A stretch of 64,000 nt of DNA from Micrococcaceae bacterium Sec5.1 (GCA_039636795.1 CP143430.1:372001-436000), one strand, 5' to 3'. Numbered from the stretch's first letter, positions 28,863-38,056 are shown. Numbers and translations are program-made. The notes: generated from the sequence alone by a model not told the origin.

Positions 28863-29723
28863 CTAGCGCTTCACAGCGTCCAGCTTGAGCATCTTGGCGA
28901 TGACACCGTCCAGCTCGGAGTCGTCGAAGATTTTCTTCCAGTCGTCCTTGATGATGGTGTCCTTGCCGTACTGAATGGCGATTTCGCAGGCTTCGGAGAA
29001 CGGGTTGGATCCACGCAGGGCGTTGGTCAGCGCGATTTGTACGTGGCCGAACAGCATGGCCTTGGCCGCTTCCTCGGGGACGCCGGCGGTGTGGACGGTC
29101 TCGTGGAGCGCTTCGTTGAGCAGGGTGCCGATCATGCAGGCCACGGTTTCCACAAGGGTTGGTTCCAGGATGGCGAGCTGCTTGACGGTGACCCAGTGGA
29201 CGTCGATCACGGGTGCGTAGATGGTGCGGATAACTGCTTCGGCTACGTCGCGGGTGGCTGCGGGGGCGTCCTCATCGATCGCGGAAACAACGTTCTGCGG
29301 GGCGCCCTGGCCGCCGAAGGTATCGGCCCATTCTTCCTTGGTGGTGCGCTCCAGGAACACCGACGGGTGGCACGGGTGCGCAACGGCCTGGACTACGTCG
29401 TCGCGCTTGGCCAGCAGGCCGGCGTAGGCGGCGGCCGGGTCAAGCGTGAGGAGGATCGCGCCGGACTTCATCTGCGGTACCACGCCCTCGGAGACGATGC
29501 CAAGAACGGTGTCCGGGACGGCGAGGATCACCACGTCGGCGGTCTTAACGGCGTCGTCGGTGCTGGTGATGTCGCGGCCTTCGGCGCGGACGCGTTCCTG
29601 GCCGGCGGGGGAGTTCTCGCTGTAGAAGACGTTGTGGCTGGACTTCTGGAGGTTCCGGGAAACGCGCATCCCCATCTTGCCACCGGCTCCGACAACGGCG
29701 ACCGTCAATTGTTCTGCTGACAT
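28863..29723 (-). CDS. apnO: NAD-dependent sugar-acid oxidoisomerase, ApnO-like
   Basis: 286 residues. N-terminal Rossmann motif VAVVGAGGKMGMRVSRNL and VILAVPDTVLG; then AVAHPCHPSVF and the helical TVKQLAILEPTLVETVACM region, the fold otherwise annotated as phosphogluconate dehydrogenase/ketol-acid reductoisomerase-like. D-apionate oxidoisomerase (ApnO) of the D-apionate pathway belongs here; it makes 3-oxo-isoapionate. The neighbours (OiaC-, LerI-, DerI-, LerK-like) are exactly the enzymes needed after that step, which is the main support for the name. It starts 1 bp after the previous gene's stop. Another sugar-acid substrate remains possible. Confidence 0.68.
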   Translation of the reverse strand: MSAEQLTVAVVGAGGKMGMRVSRNLQKSSHNVFYSENSPAGQERVRAEGRDITSTDDAVKTADVVILAVPDTVLGIVSEGVVPQMKSGAILLTLDPAAAYAGLLAKRDDVVQAVAHPCHPSVFLERTTKEEWADTFGGQGAPQNVVSAIDEDAPAATRDVAEAVIRTIYAPVIDVHWVTVKQLAILEPTLVETVACMIGTLLNEALHETVHTAGVPEEAAKAMLFGHVQIALTNALRGSNPFSEACEIAIQYGKDTIIKDDWKKIFDDSELDGVIAKMLKLDAVKR

Positions 29724-29724
29724 T

Positions 29725-30537
29725 TCACTTGCTCCTTAGGAAATCGAGGCTTTGTTCGGTCCACTGGTTTTCGAGGCGGATCGTTTCCGCTTCGGAGTCC
29801 TGCCACGGCAGCCAGTGTTCGACGATCTGGTTGATGTTTCTTTCTTTGGGCCGGATCTTCTTGACCATGTAGTCGTAGTCCAGGAGACCCTCGCCCAGGG
29901 GTGCGCCCGAGTACGTGAACCCGACCCATCCCTGCTTGCGACTGAACGCAAAGTCTTTGATGTGCATATTCAGGACGTAAGGCTCGACGGCGTCAATCAC
30001 CTCGCGCGGCATCTCCAGCGCCGCGACGGTATTGGCGGGGTCGCTGCAGATACCGAGGTACGGGCTGTCGACACGCCGGACGACGTCCAGGATCCGTTCG
30101 GTGGGGACCTGTTCATAGGTCTCGATCGCGATCCGTACCCCGGCTGCTTGGACTTCGGGCAGGACTTCGGTGAAGATCGCCGTTGCTTCCTCCGCCGTGG
30201 GGGTGTGGCCGGGAACATTGAACATGGTCCGCAGCAGGTCTGAGCCCAGGATGCCTGCGATGTGCAGGAACTTCCGCAGGTGCTCCGGGCGGATGCCCTT
30301 GGTCCCGACTTCCAATGTGATCCCGAGCTCGTCTGCCGTGCGGCGGACGGCGGCGAGGTCGCCGTCGTTCAAGTCTTCCAGAGGTGCGTAATCGCAGATC
30401 TGGAACAGGTCCACGCCGAGGTCTGCGGCTTTCCGCAGCGCATCATGGATGCTCAGGGGTTCGCTGACCTGGTCTGAGAGCTGCCAGAAGAACGCGTAGC
30501 TGCTTAAACCGATCCTGCTCTGGCCGATCTTGCTCAT
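29725..30537 (-). CDS. oiaC: Xylose-isomerase-like TIM barrel protein, OiaC-like decarboxylase
   Basis: 270 residues from the ATG at 30537, overlapping the upstream stop (ATGA); the longer open frame is spurious. TIM barrel of the sugar phosphate isomerase/epimerase family with likely metal ligands in IAIETYEQV, LGICSDPAN, NMHIKDF and the final Glu region. 3-oxo-isoapionate decarboxylase (OiaC) has this fold and yields L-erythrulose. Gene order next to ApnO- and LerI-like genes supports that role. Family is certain, substrate inferred. Confidence 0.68.
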   Translation of the reverse strand: MSKIGQSRIGLSSYAFFWQLSDQVSEPLSIHDALRKAADLGVDLFQICDYAPLEDLNDGDLAAVRRTADELGITLEVGTKGIRPEHLRKFLHIAGILGSDLLRTMFNVPGHTPTAEEATAIFTEVLPEVQAAGVRIAIETYEQVPTERILDVVRRVDSPYLGICSDPANTVAALEMPREVIDAVEPYVLNMHIKDFAFSRKQGWVGFTYSGAPLGEGLLDYDYMVKKIRPKERNINQIVEHWLPWQDSEAETIRLENQWTEQSLDFLRSK

Positions 30538-31352
30538 GCCGCCACCGCCTTCTGGGCGGTAAGGCGGGCCGCCGTCTCGTCCAGGATGGTCTTGAGCGCT
30601 TGAGGATCGTGGGCAAAGCGGCCCAGGAACAAGCCCGCGACGGCGGTGTCCAGTTCGGTGATCAGGCCCGGTCCGGCGCTGCCGCCGTAGATGACCCGGC
30701 TGTCTTCCTGGCCCGGCAGTGAACGCAGGTGCTCGTCCAAACCACGGACCACTGCACTGATGTAGCCGGGCGTGGCAGGTTGCGGTGCGCCGATGGCCCA
30801 TTGCGGCTCGTAGGCCACGATGGTCCTGGTGGCACGGCCCAGGGACCCGGCGCGATTGAGGGCTGCATCGACTTCCGCGGTGCACTGGGCGATGGCTTCC
30901 TCCGGCGATCCTGCATTCAGTTCGCCAACACAGAGCACAGGGGTCAGTCCGTTGCGGTAGGCTGCGGCGGTTTTGAGGCCGATGACCCGATCGTCTTCGC
31001 CGAAGATCCGCCGACGTTCGGCGTGGCCTACCTCGACGTACCGGCCGCCGATCTCAGCAACGGTCTTGCCGCCGACTTCGCCGGTGTAGGCACCTTCATC
31101 TTCCCAGAAGATGTCCTGCGCGCCGGTGCCAACGCCAGCCGCGCCCAGGATCCGGGCGCCCTCAGGTAACGCCGGCAGGCCCGGCAGCACGAACACCTCG
31201 ATGTCCCCGCTGACCACCGCCGCGTGCTTGAACGCAATGGTGGCAACGTCCCGGCAGTAGTCGATGGAGCGCTGATAGCCGAAGTACATCTTCAGGCTCA
31301 CGCCGATGACTGCCCTCGGACGATCGGAAGAGGGCTTAGCAGGAAGTGACAC
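30534..31352 (-). CDS. lerI: Triose-phosphate-isomerase paralogue, LerI-like (L-erythrulose 1-phosphate isomerase)
   Basis: 272 residues, GTG start 17 bp inside the end of the previous gene. TIM fold with substrate lysine in GVSLKMYFG (N.K in ordinary TIM), histidine/glutamate in [14 protein letters not shown] and catalytic Glu in [10 protein letters not shown]. The altered N-terminal motif and the context separate it from housekeeping TpiA. LerI converts L-erythrulose 1-phosphate to D-erythrulose 4-phosphate in the tetritol route described in Mycobacterium smegmatis. Confidence 0.77.
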   Translation of the reverse strand: MSLPAKPSSDRPRAVIGVSLKMYFGYQRSIDYCRDVATIAFKHAAVVSGDIEVFVLPGLPALPEGARILGAAGVGTGAQDIFWEDEGAYTGEVGGKTVAEIGGRYVEVGHAERRRIFGEDDRVIGLKTAAAYRNGLTPVLCVGELNAGSPEEAIAQCTAEVDAALNRAGSLGRATRTIVAYEPQWAIGAPQPATPGYISAVVRGLDEHLRSLPGQEDSRVIYGGSAGPGLITELDTAVAGLFLGRFAHDPQALKTILDETAARLTAQKAVAA

Positions 31353-31806
31353 CTTCGTAGTCCTTAATCAGGGTGACTTTTTCGGCCGAGGCGGAAGCTT
31401 CGTCAAAGGTGTAGGTGAGCCATTCCTTGGCCAGTCGGCGGGCCAGTTCCAGCCCGACCACGCGCTGGCCGAAGGTCAGGACCTGGGCGTTGTTGGACAG
31501 CACCGAGCGTTCCACGGAGAAGGAATCGTGGGCGGTGACCGCCCGGATGCCGGGCACCTTGTTCGCAGCGATCGCGACGCCGAGGCCGGTGCCGCAAACC
31601 AACAGTGCGCGGTCCGCGTTGCCGGCGGCGATCAGTTCAGCCGCAGCGATGGCCACCGACGGATAGGGAGTGTGGCTTGTAGCGTCCACTCCGACGTCGG
31701 TGACGGACTCCACCAGTTCATTGGCCTCAAGGTCGGCCTTCAGGGCTTCCTTGTACTCGAATCCGGCGTCGTCCGATCCGATGACCAGGCGCAGTCTGGC
31801 GCTCAT
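31336..31806 (-). CDS. derI: RpiB/LacAB-family isomerase, DerI-like (D-erythrulose 4-phosphate isomerase)
   Basis: 156 residues, start overlapping the kinase stop. [16 protein letters not shown] is the RpiB N-terminal phosphate region (D in place of the usual HAG His), [16 protein letters not shown] the GTG loop with the cysteine base, and [13 protein letters not shown] follows. DerI of this fold interconverts D-erythrulose 4-phosphate and D-erythrose 4-phosphate. Context with LerI- and LerK-like genes favours this over ribose 5-phosphate isomerase. Confidence 0.77.
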   Translation of the reverse strand: MSARLRLVIGSDDAGFEYKEALKADLEANELVESVTDVGVDATSHTPYPSVAIAAAELIAAGNADRALLVCGTGLGVAIAANKVPGIRAVTAHDSFSVERSVLSNNAQVLTFGQRVVGLELARRLAKEWLTYTFDEASASAEKVTLIKDYEGVTSC

Positions 31807-33566
31807 GCGTTCTCCTTAACTGGGGTGTTCTCTGCGGTTTTGGTGTCCGCGAAAGTCTTGTGGATGGCCCGGACGATCAGGGCCAGGGAAACGGCTCCGG
31901 CGTCGGGGGTTCCGAGGCTCTTTTCTGCATGTGGGCGGGCGCGGCCCATCAGAGGCAGCAGTTGCGCGGTGGCCTCGGCTGCTTGCTGGGCCGTGGCTGC
32001 GGCGGTTCCCCATGCCTCTGGGAGGGAGCTTCCGCCCTCGACGCCGGCAGACAGTGAGTCGCGGAACGGTACCAGGACGTCAACCATGGTTTTGTCGCCC
32101 ACTTTGGCTTTGCCGAAGTTCATGATCGCGGCGGCGGCATCGGTCACACCGGTGGCGACAGCACCGGCGTCGGGCGCGTTGACGTCACCCAAGGCATCCC
32201 CGACGGACCGCAGCGCCATGCCCCAGAGGGCTCCGGACGTACCGCCGGCCTTGTCGGCCCAGGCATCACCGGCCAGGTTCAGAACCGTCCCGGCACCCGC
32301 ACCGCGTTCGACGGCGTCTGCCGCGGCCTCGACGGCGGCGCGGACTCCGCGTTCCATGCCGATGCCGTGATCGCCGTCGCCTGCGATCGCATCGATCCTT
32401 CCCAGTTCATCCACGTTCGAGTCAATGACGGTCTTCGCGGCGCCAAGTGCCGCAAGGACACGGGCTGCCGCAACACGGGACTCCTCGGAGGCAACTGGGA
32501 TGGAACGCTCCGCCACATCGTTACCGGCGGTGAGTTCATCGGCGTTGAGCGCTTGGGCACTCACTGCACCACGGCGGAAGGCCGGGGCGTCAGCGGGAGC
32601 GAGCCAGAGTTCCTCCAGCTCGGAATCCAGCCAGAAGAGCGTCAGGGAGGTTCCGGCCATGTCGAAACTCGTAACGAGTTCGCCAACCTGCGGGTCCACT
32701 GCTTCGATGCCTGCTTCGGCGAGTAGTTGGGCCACGCGACGGTAGACCACGAAGAGTTCCTCGTATTTAACGCTGCCGAGTCCGTTGAGGATCGGCACCA
32801 CCCGTGCGCCCTGCACGGTGAGGCCGTCGGGGATCTCGGTGAGGAGGTCCTTGACCAGTAGCTCGGCGAGTTCATCCGCCGTCGGGATGTCTGTTTCGCC
32901 GATGCCGGGTTCGCCATGGATACCCATGCCTACTGCCATGCGTCCTTCCGGGACGGTGAAGAGCGGGTGGTCCGCGCCAGGCAACGTGCAGCCCGTGAAC
33001 GCGACGCCGAACGAGCGGGTGCGGTCATTGGCGCGCCCGGCGATCTCCAGGACGCGGTCCATGTCGTAACCGGCCTCAGCTGCTGCGGCGGCCACTTTGA
33101 AAACGGTGAGATCGCCGGCGATGCCGCGGCGCTTGTGCCGTTCCGCCAATGGGGCAGAAGAGATGTCGTCGGTGACGGCGATGCTGCGGCAGTCGATGCC
33201 TTCGGCGCGGAGTTTGTCCTGTGCCTGGGTGAAGTGGAGGACATCGCCGGCGTAGTTGCCGTAGCCCAGGAGCACGCCGCCGCCGTTGTCCGCGGCCTTG
33301 GCCACGTTGTAGACCTGCTGCGAAGACGGTGAAGCGAAAAGGTTTCCCATCGCGGCGCCGTGGGCCAGGCCTTGGCCAACCAGACCTGCAAACGCCGGGT
33401 AGTGGCCGGAGCCGCCCCCGATGACCAACGCGACGGTGCCGGGAGTGCTGCGGGTGCTGCGGGCGACGCCGCCGGAGACGCGCCGTACCCAACGGCCGTG
33501 CGAGGCGACGAATCCTTCGATCATCTCGTCGGCGAAGGCTGCGGGCTCATTGAACAAGCGGGTCAT
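31803..33566 (-). CDS. lerK: DhaK-DhaL fusion kinase, LerK-like (L-erythrulose kinase)
   Basis: 587 residues. N-terminal DhaK domain (about 1-330) with [17 protein letters not shown], and [14 protein letters not shown]-terminal DhaL ATP domain (about 380-575) with [13 protein letters not shown] and [13 protein letters not shown]. The single-chain form uses ATP, not the PTS. In mycobacteria such a kinase phosphorylates L-erythrulose (LerK). First catabolic gene after the importer, 38 bp downstream of it. A general dihydroxyacetone kinase is the alternative. Confidence 0.8.
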   Translation of the reverse strand: MTRLFNEPAAFADEMIEGFVASHGRWVRRVSGGVARSTRSTPGTVALVIGGGSGHYPAFAGLVGQGLAHGAAMGNLFASPSSQQVYNVAKAADNGGGVLLGYGNYAGDVLHFTQAQDKLRAEGIDCRSIAVTDDISSAPLAERHKRRGIAGDLTVFKVAAAAAEAGYDMDRVLEIAGRANDRTRSFGVAFTGCTLPGADHPLFTVPEGRMAVGMGIHGEPGIGETDIPTADELAELLVKDLLTEIPDGLTVQGARVVPILNGLGSVKYEELFVVYRRVAQLLAEAGIEAVDPQVGELVTSFDMAGTSLTLFWLDSELEELWLAPADAPAFRRGAVSAQALNADELTAGNDVAERSIPVASEESRVAAARVLAALGAAKTVIDSNVDELGRIDAIAGDGDHGIGMERGVRAAVEAAADAVERGAGAGTVLNLAGDAWADKAGGTSGALWGMALRSVGDALGDVNAPDAGAVATGVTDAAAAIMNFGKAKVGDKTMVDVLVPFRDSLSAGVEGGSSLPEAWGTAAATAQQAAEATAQLLPLMGRARPHAEKSLGTPDAGAVSLALIVRAIHKTFADTKTAENTPVKENA

Positions 33567-33603
33567 GCGGGGGCTCCTGGAGCTATGGATGGAAAGGGGA
33601 GGG

Positions 33604-34971
33604 TTACGGCTCGGCGTGGTGTCCGGCGCCCTGGGGATCCAGGGCCTCAGCGGGGATGCCTTCAGAAGCCTTACGCTGCCGGCTGAGGGTGACCATGAGG
33701 ATCGAGGAGAGCAACATGAAGCCGCCGACGACGAACATGGGAACCGTGTAGCCGCCTGTCAGGTCCTTGAGCCAGCCCGTGATGTAGCCGGCGCTGAAGC
33801 CTGCCAGGTTGCCCACTGTGTTGATGAGTGCGATGCCCGCTGCAGCTGCTGCACCGGTGAGGAACTGGGTTGGCACGGTCCAGAAGTTGGGCAGCGCTGC
33901 AAAGATCGACATGGCGGTGATCGTGATGACGGCGATGGTTGCAGCCGGGGACCCAGCGAACAGTGCCAGCGGGATGCTGACGCCGCCAATGAGCGCAGGG
34001 AGTGCGATGTGCCAGGTCCGCACGCCGCGCTTGGTGGCGTCCTTGGACCAGAAGTACAGCGCGAAAGCAGCCGGCAGGTAGGGGATGGCCGTGATCAGGC
34101 CCTTTTGGAAGACATCGAACTTGGTGCCGTAGAGGCCTTCGAAGCCGGCGATGATGGTCGGCAGGAAGAAGCCCAGGGCGTAGAGGCCGTAGATGAAACC
34201 GAAGTAGATCAGGGAAAGCATCCAGACCCGACCGTTGCCGAACACGGTGCGGACGCTCACGTGCTTGTTGCTGGCCGTGGTTTCCTTCTTTTCCTTTTCA
34301 AGGGCGCCGGTCAGCCAGGTCTTTTCCTCGGACGTCAGCCACTTGGCCTTGGCGGGGGAGTCTGCCAGGTAGAACCAGGCGATGATGCCGATGAGGATCG
34401 CGGGGATGGCGACGCCGAAGAACATAAAGCGCCAGCCCTCAAGGCCGAAGAACACGCCGTGCTGCTGGATCAAGGCGCCTGCAAGCGGCGCGCCGATCAC
34501 AGTGGTGAGGGGCTGGGCCAAGTAGAAGAGGGCAAGGATCTTGCTGCGGTGCTTGGAAGGAACCCAGAGGCTCAGGAAGAGGATGGCGCCCGGGAAGAAT
34601 CCGGCTTCTGCCACGCCCAGGATGAAGCGCAGGATATAAAGCTGGTCCACGTTTCCTACCCAGGTGAAGAGGAGGGAAACGATGCCCCAGCTGACCATGA
34701 TGCGGGCAAGCCAGCGGCGGGCACCGAACTTGTGAAGGGCCAGGTTACTGGGGACTTCAAGAAGGATGTAGCCGATAAAGAAGACGCCGGAGGCGAAGCC
34801 GAATTGGGCCGCTGAGAGAGCCAGATCGTTGTTCATGCCGTTGGGGCCGGCGAACGAGATGGCCGTGCGGTCCAGGTAGTTGATGAAGAACATCAGGGCG
34901 ACGAACGGCACCAGCCGGATAGCCACCTTCTTGATTGCGGATTTTTCGACCACCGATTGTGTGGTGTCCAC
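33604..34971 (-). CDS. MFS importer, anion:cation symporter (ACS) type
   Basis: 455 residues, twelve spans, GTG start with AGGAG 6 nt upstream. FFINYLDRTAISFAGP in helix 1, LLEVPSNLALHKFGARRWLARI in loop 2-3, and LGVAEAGFFPGAILFLSLWVP in helix 4 mark the ACS family that moves sugar acids such as tartrate or galactonate. First gene of the operon and just beside a palindromic operator. Probable role: uptake of the acid the operon degrades. Confidence 0.87.
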   Translation of the reverse strand: MDTTQSVVEKSAIKKVAIRLVPFVALMFFINYLDRTAISFAGPNGMNNDLALSAAQFGFASGVFFIGYILLEVPSNLALHKFGARRWLARIMVSWGIVSLLFTWVGNVDQLYILRFILGVAEAGFFPGAILFLSLWVPSKHRSKILALFYLAQPLTTVIGAPLAGALIQQHGVFFGLEGWRFMFFGVAIPAILIGIIAWFYLADSPAKAKWLTSEEKTWLTGALEKEKKETTASNKHVSVRTVFGNGRVWMLSLIYFGFIYGLYALGFFLPTIIAGFEGLYGTKFDVFQKGLITAIPYLPAAFALYFWSKDATKRGVRTWHIALPALIGGVSIPLALFAGSPAATIAVITITAMSIFAALPNFWTVPTQFLTGAAAAAGIALINTVGNLAGFSAGYITGWLKDLTGGYTVPMFVVGGFMLLSSILMVTLSRQRKASEGIPAEALDPQGAGHHAEP

Positions 34972-35100
34972 ATTGACTCCTAGATGTTGGTATCCCTGCG
35001 GATCCTGCTTTGGATGCGCCGGGCTGACTCGTGTCCTTGCCGGGTATGGACCGGCGATGGCGAAGCTTGTGATTTAAACCATAGGACCGGATTCTAAATT

Positions 35101-35115
35101 GGTCAACCGGTTGAC
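35101..35115. promoter_or_regulatory. GntR/FadR operator 1
   Basis: GGTCAACCGGTTGAC contains a perfect 14-bp palindrome (35102-35115). It lies 130 bp upstream of the MFS start on the minus strand. The same core recurs 56 bp away at 35155. Confidence 0.72.
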
Positions 35116-35154
35116 GAGTTAAACTTTTTGAAGTCATTTCGCCCCCGGGATCAA

Positions 35155-35170
35155 TTGGTCATCCGGTTGC
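35155..35170. promoter_or_regulatory. GntR/FadR operator 2
   Basis: TTGGTCATCCGGTTGC repeats the operator core with two changes. It ends 6 bp before the regulator's start codon, so binding would block the regulator's own expression. Confidence 0.62.
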
Positions 35171-35176
35171 TACGCT

Positions 35177-35926
35177 GTGAAGGTGTCAGCGAACTCCGCC
35201 GCAGCAGCGGCCCATATGACGGCAGCCCTTGCCCCCATGGAGCAAGGCTCCGTTGTCTCCGAAGTAGCTGAGCGGCTGCTCGCCTACTTCACCAGCGGCG
35301 ACATCGCGCCCGGTACGCGCCTGCCCGCCGAGCGCCAACTCGCTGCCTCCCTCGGCGTCGGCCGTTCAGCTGTGCGCGAGGCACTCGCCGCTCTGGAGAT
35401 TCTGGGTATTGTGATAGTCCGTCCGGGGTCGGGAACGTACCTGCGCGACGGCGTCTCCGAACTCTTGCCTCGTACGCTCAGCTGGGGGCTCATGCTTGGC
35501 GAGCCCAGGACCCGCGAGCTGGTCGAATTGCGCAGCGGGCTGGAGGTTCAGGCTGTGGAACTAGCGGCGCTCCGAGTCACGGATGAGGCCTTGGGCCGCA
35601 TGCGCGCCAACCTCGACGCCATGGAAAAGAACCTGGACAACCTCACAGCTTTCGTTGAGGCCGATGCCTTGTTCCACCGCGAAATCGCCCACGCCTCCGG
35701 GAACACGGTCCTCGAAGAGCTCCTGCAGAGCATCCGCTCGCTACTGCGGATCTGGGTCGACCGGGCGTTGACCGATGAAGGCCATGCTGAAGCGGCGCTG
35801 CGTGAGCACACCGCAATTCACGAAGCCCTCGTGGCCAGGGACGCTTCAGCGGTTTCCCTGTCCATGCGCTCGCACATGACGACCGCGTCGCGTCGACTCC
35901 TGGACGGGTTCGACGCAGCCCAGTAA
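35177..35926 (+). CDS. GntR-family (FadR subfamily) regulator
   Basis: 249 residues from a GTG at 35177 (a GTG at 35183 or the ATG at 35216 are alternatives). Winged helix with LPAERQLAASLGVGRSAVREAL and VRPGSGTYL, then an all-helical FCD effector domain with the metal-ligand pattern ADALFHREIAHASGN and HTAIHEAL. Divergent from the sugar-acid operon with two matching operators between, so it very likely represses that operon until the inducer is present. Confidence 0.88.
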   Translation: MKVSANSAAAAAHMTAALAPMEQGSVVSEVAERLLAYFTSGDIAPGTRLPAERQLAASLGVGRSAVREALAALEILGIVIVRPGSGTYLRDGVSELLPRTLSWGLMLGEPRTRELVELRSGLEVQAVELAALRVTDEALGRMRANLDAMEKNLDNLTAFVEADALFHREIAHASGNTVLEELLQSIRSLLRIWVDRALTDEGHAEAALREHTAIHEALVARDASAVSLSMRSHMTTASRRLLDGFDAAQ

Positions 35927-35940
35927 GCTCTTTCGACCCC

Positions 35941-35969
35941 GCGAGATGGCACTTAAGCCCAATGTTTGG
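35941..35969. repeat. Left half of a palindrome split by IS30
   Basis: 29 bp (from GCGAGATGGCACTTAAG to AATGTTTGG). It pairs with 37268-37297 with one internal mismatch and resembles the arms at 7995 and 9418 (shared GCGAGATG.CA.TTAA..CCAATGTT). Confidence 0.8.
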
Positions 35970-37267
35970 GGGCGGAATCATATGGTCAGTGCAACATTCC
36001 TGGTTTCGGTGGAGGTTGCGTTGGTTACAAGGTTTTCGTTTGGTCAGGTTGATCGTGATCGTTTCATAGCGTTGGTTTGCTCGGGCACTGCGTTGGCGGT
36101 TGCTGCCGGTGATGTGGGTGTGTCGAGGCGCGGTGGCACGAGGTGGTGGCATGAAGCTGGTGCCATGGAGCTGATAAAGGGAAAAGGCGGAGGCGGTATC
36201 GCGGGTCCGGGTCGGGCGGATAGCCCGTCCGGCCCGGGTCATCCGTTGAGCCTGGATGAACGGATAGAGATCCAGATCGGTCTGCGGGAACGTAAGAGCG
36301 TTGCCGGGATTGCCGCGACGCTGGGGCGTCACCGGAGTGTTGTTTGGCGGGAAATCCGCCGAAACAGCGGCCCGGACGGTCTCTACTATGCCGGGACTGC
36401 CAATGCCCGGGCCGCTGCCCGGGCATTGCGTCCCAAGCCGTTCAAGATCATCAGCTCCGGGTTGTCGACGTTCATCGCCGAGAACCTCGAAGAGGGGTGG
36501 AGTCCGAAGCTGATCTCCGATGTCCTGGCCAAGGAACACGGCCATGATGTATCCATGCAGATCAGCCACGAGACCATCTACAAGTGCCTTTACGTTCAGA
36601 CCCGCGGCCAACTGCGCAAGGACCTCTCTCAGTACTTGAGCCTCAAACGCAAGGCCCGCGTGCCTCGTGAGAAGACCCAGGACGGCGAAACCCGGGGCCG
36701 GTTCAACGATGCTCTGAAGATCAGCGAACGACCGGCTGAAGTAGCCGACCGCGCCGTGCCAGGGCACTGGGAAGGTGATCTCATCATCGGAGCACGCGGC
36801 AAATCCGCCATTGGCACACTGGTCGAGCGCAGTACGCGGTTCACGATCCTCCTCCATTTACCCCTGGACCATGGCGCCGACGCCGTCACCGCGGCAATGA
36901 TCGCCCAAATGAAGGACCTGCCCGAGCACCTGCGCCGGACCATCACCTGGGACCGCGGTTCGGAAATTGCCGGCTACGAACAAATCCGCATGGAACTGGA
37001 CGCTCCGGTCTACCTCTGCGACCCCCACTCACCATGGCAGCGCGGAACCAACGAGAACACGAACCGCCTACTTCGCCACTGGTTCGAAAAAGGCACGGAC
37101 CTGTCCGAATACACCGCCAAGGACCTCAAACGGATCCAGGACTCCTTGAACCGCAGACCACGGCCCACCCTGAACCTGGACACCCCGGCACAACGTCTCA
37201 ACCAGCTACTCTTCGAACAGGCAGCCTAACCACGGCCGTGTTGCACGCACCCCTTGACATCGCCGGG
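35970..37267 (+). mobile_element. IS30-family insertion sequence
   Basis: About 1.3 kb holding one transposase gene. Imperfect terminal repeats are visible inside the palindrome halves: TCA..GGTCAGTGCAACA on the left (35978-35995) and, inverted, GTGCGTGCAACA on the right (about 37240-37251). GGG occurs at both junctions and may be the 3-bp target duplication. Exact ends are uncertain by a few bases. Confidence 0.75.
35982..37229 (+). CDS. IS30-family transposase
   Basis: 415 residues from the ATG at 35982; a start at 35946 would lie in the palindrome arm outside the element. N-terminal helix-turn-helix regions (LSLDERIEIQIGLRERKSVA with IAATLGRHRSVVWREIRRN), then the DDE domain: VPGHWEGDLIIG (first Asp), TITWDRGSE (second Asp), and RGTNENTNRLLRHWF (Glu). 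All three catalytic residues are present and the frame is intact, so the element may be active. Confidence 0.93.
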   Translation: MVSATFLVSVEVALVTRFSFGQVDRDRFIALVCSGTALAVAAGDVGVSRRGGTRWWHEAGAMELIKGKGGGGIAGPGRADSPSGPGHPLSLDERIEIQIGLRERKSVAGIAATLGRHRSVVWREIRRNSGPDGLYYAGTANARAAARALRPKPFKIISSGLSTFIAENLEEGWSPKLISDVLAKEHGHDVSMQISHETIYKCLYVQTRGQLRKDLSQYLSLKRKARVPREKTQDGETRGRFNDALKISERPAEVADRAVPGHWEGDLIIGARGKSAIGTLVERSTRFTILLHLPLDHGADAVTAAMIAQMKDLPEHLRRTITWDRGSEIAGYEQIRMELDAPVYLCDPHSPWQRGTNENTNRLLRHWFEKGTDLSEYTAKDLKRIQDSLNRRPRPTLNLDTPAQRLNQLLFEQAA

Positions 37268-37297
37268 CCAAACATTGTGCTTAAGTGCCATCTCGGC
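37268..37297. repeat. Right half of the palindrome split by IS30
   Basis: CCAAACATTGTGCTTAAG to CATCTCGGC, complementary to 35941-35969. Joining the halves after removal of the element restores a palindrome like those at 8 and 9.4 kb. Confidence 0.8.
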
Positions 37298-37339
37298 GGA
37301 GGGGTACCGGTGCTGGTGCGGCAGACCTGACCCCATCAG

Positions 37340-37410
37340 ACGTGGTGGCGGGATTCGAACCCGCGTGCGCTGCTTTGCAGGCAGCTCCCTGGCCTCTCGG
37401 GTACACCACG
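37340..37410 (-). tRNA. tRNA-Cys (GCA)
   Basis: 71 nt cloverleaf: acceptor CGTGGTG/CACCACG, D-arm CCC/GGG, anticodon arm GCTGC-CTGCAAA-GCAGC with anticodon GCA, T-arm GCGGG-TTCGAAT-CCCGC, discriminator T as expected for cysteine. CCA is not encoded. The first pair is C1:G72, which is uncommon. It stands alone 40 bp from the split palindrome. Confidence 0.88.
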
Positions 37411-37514
37411 TGAAAATGACACTAGGCGCCCGACCTCGGGACGATCAAAGTTCATTTCCCCGGCTTTCGCAGGGCTACGTTGGCTTTCGGGGGACTACGT
37501 TGCTTTTCCCAGGA

Positions 37515-37988
37515 TTACCGAAAAGCTACGGAACGTTGCCCTTGGTGACGTCCCCGCCGGGCCAGCCTGGAAACTCCCGCGGCCACCAGCAGAGTGAGAA
37601 TGGCGGCGGCTGCGTGGGTGTAAAGCATCAGGTCGGCAGCATGCACCTCGCCTGAACCCGGCTGACTGTCCGCAGGAACGGCCACGGGTTGCTGGGGCTG
37701 CCCGTGCAGATGGTCAAGGAATCCGACGCCGGAAAATGAGCCCCCTAAAGCTTCGAAGCCGAAGAACAGCAATTGCTGGGCCACGCCGGAGAGCAGCAGC
37801 AACAGGATGGGCCCATGGATCCAGCGGGAAATCAGTTGTGCGGCCAAGGCAGAGAGGGCAACGAAGGCCAGCAGGACGGGCATCGCAGGGGCACCGCCAC
37901 CGGAAATGACGTGTGCGGCAAGACCGAGCGCGACAGCAACCGGCCCGGCCACCCAAGCCCACTTGTCCTGCAGAGGAGTTGCGCGCAT
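37515..37988 (-). CDS. Small membrane protein of unknown function
   Basis: 157 residues from the ATG at 37988, which has GGAAGGA 5 nt upstream (a GTG at 38009 is the alternative). Four hydrophobic segments, the third and fourth separated by a polar loop with HLHGQPQQP and GEVHAAD histidines, and a basic C terminus. Adjacent to hutG in the same orientation but 68 bp away. Family not recognised; a link to the nearby CopC gene is only a thought. Confidence 0.62.
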   Translation of the reverse strand: MRATPLQDKWAWVAGPVAVALGLAAHVISGGGAPAMPVLLAFVALSALAAQLISRWIHGPILLLLLSGVAQQLLFFGFEALGGSFSGVGFLDHLHGQPQQPVAVPADSQPGSGEVHAADLMLYTHAAAAILTLLVAAGVSRLARRGRHQGQRSVAFR

Positions 37989-38056
37989 CGCTGTCCTTCC
38001 CTTCCCCACAGGTTAAACCCAACAGGTTAAAGCAGGACAGGGACTGGGAACAGGCC

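Noticed and set aside
31803..33566. Plain glycerol/dihydroxyacetone kinase operon
   Set aside because: No glycerol dehydrogenase or PTS DhaM is present, and the TIM- and RpiB-type genes fit tetrulose phosphate isomerisation better.
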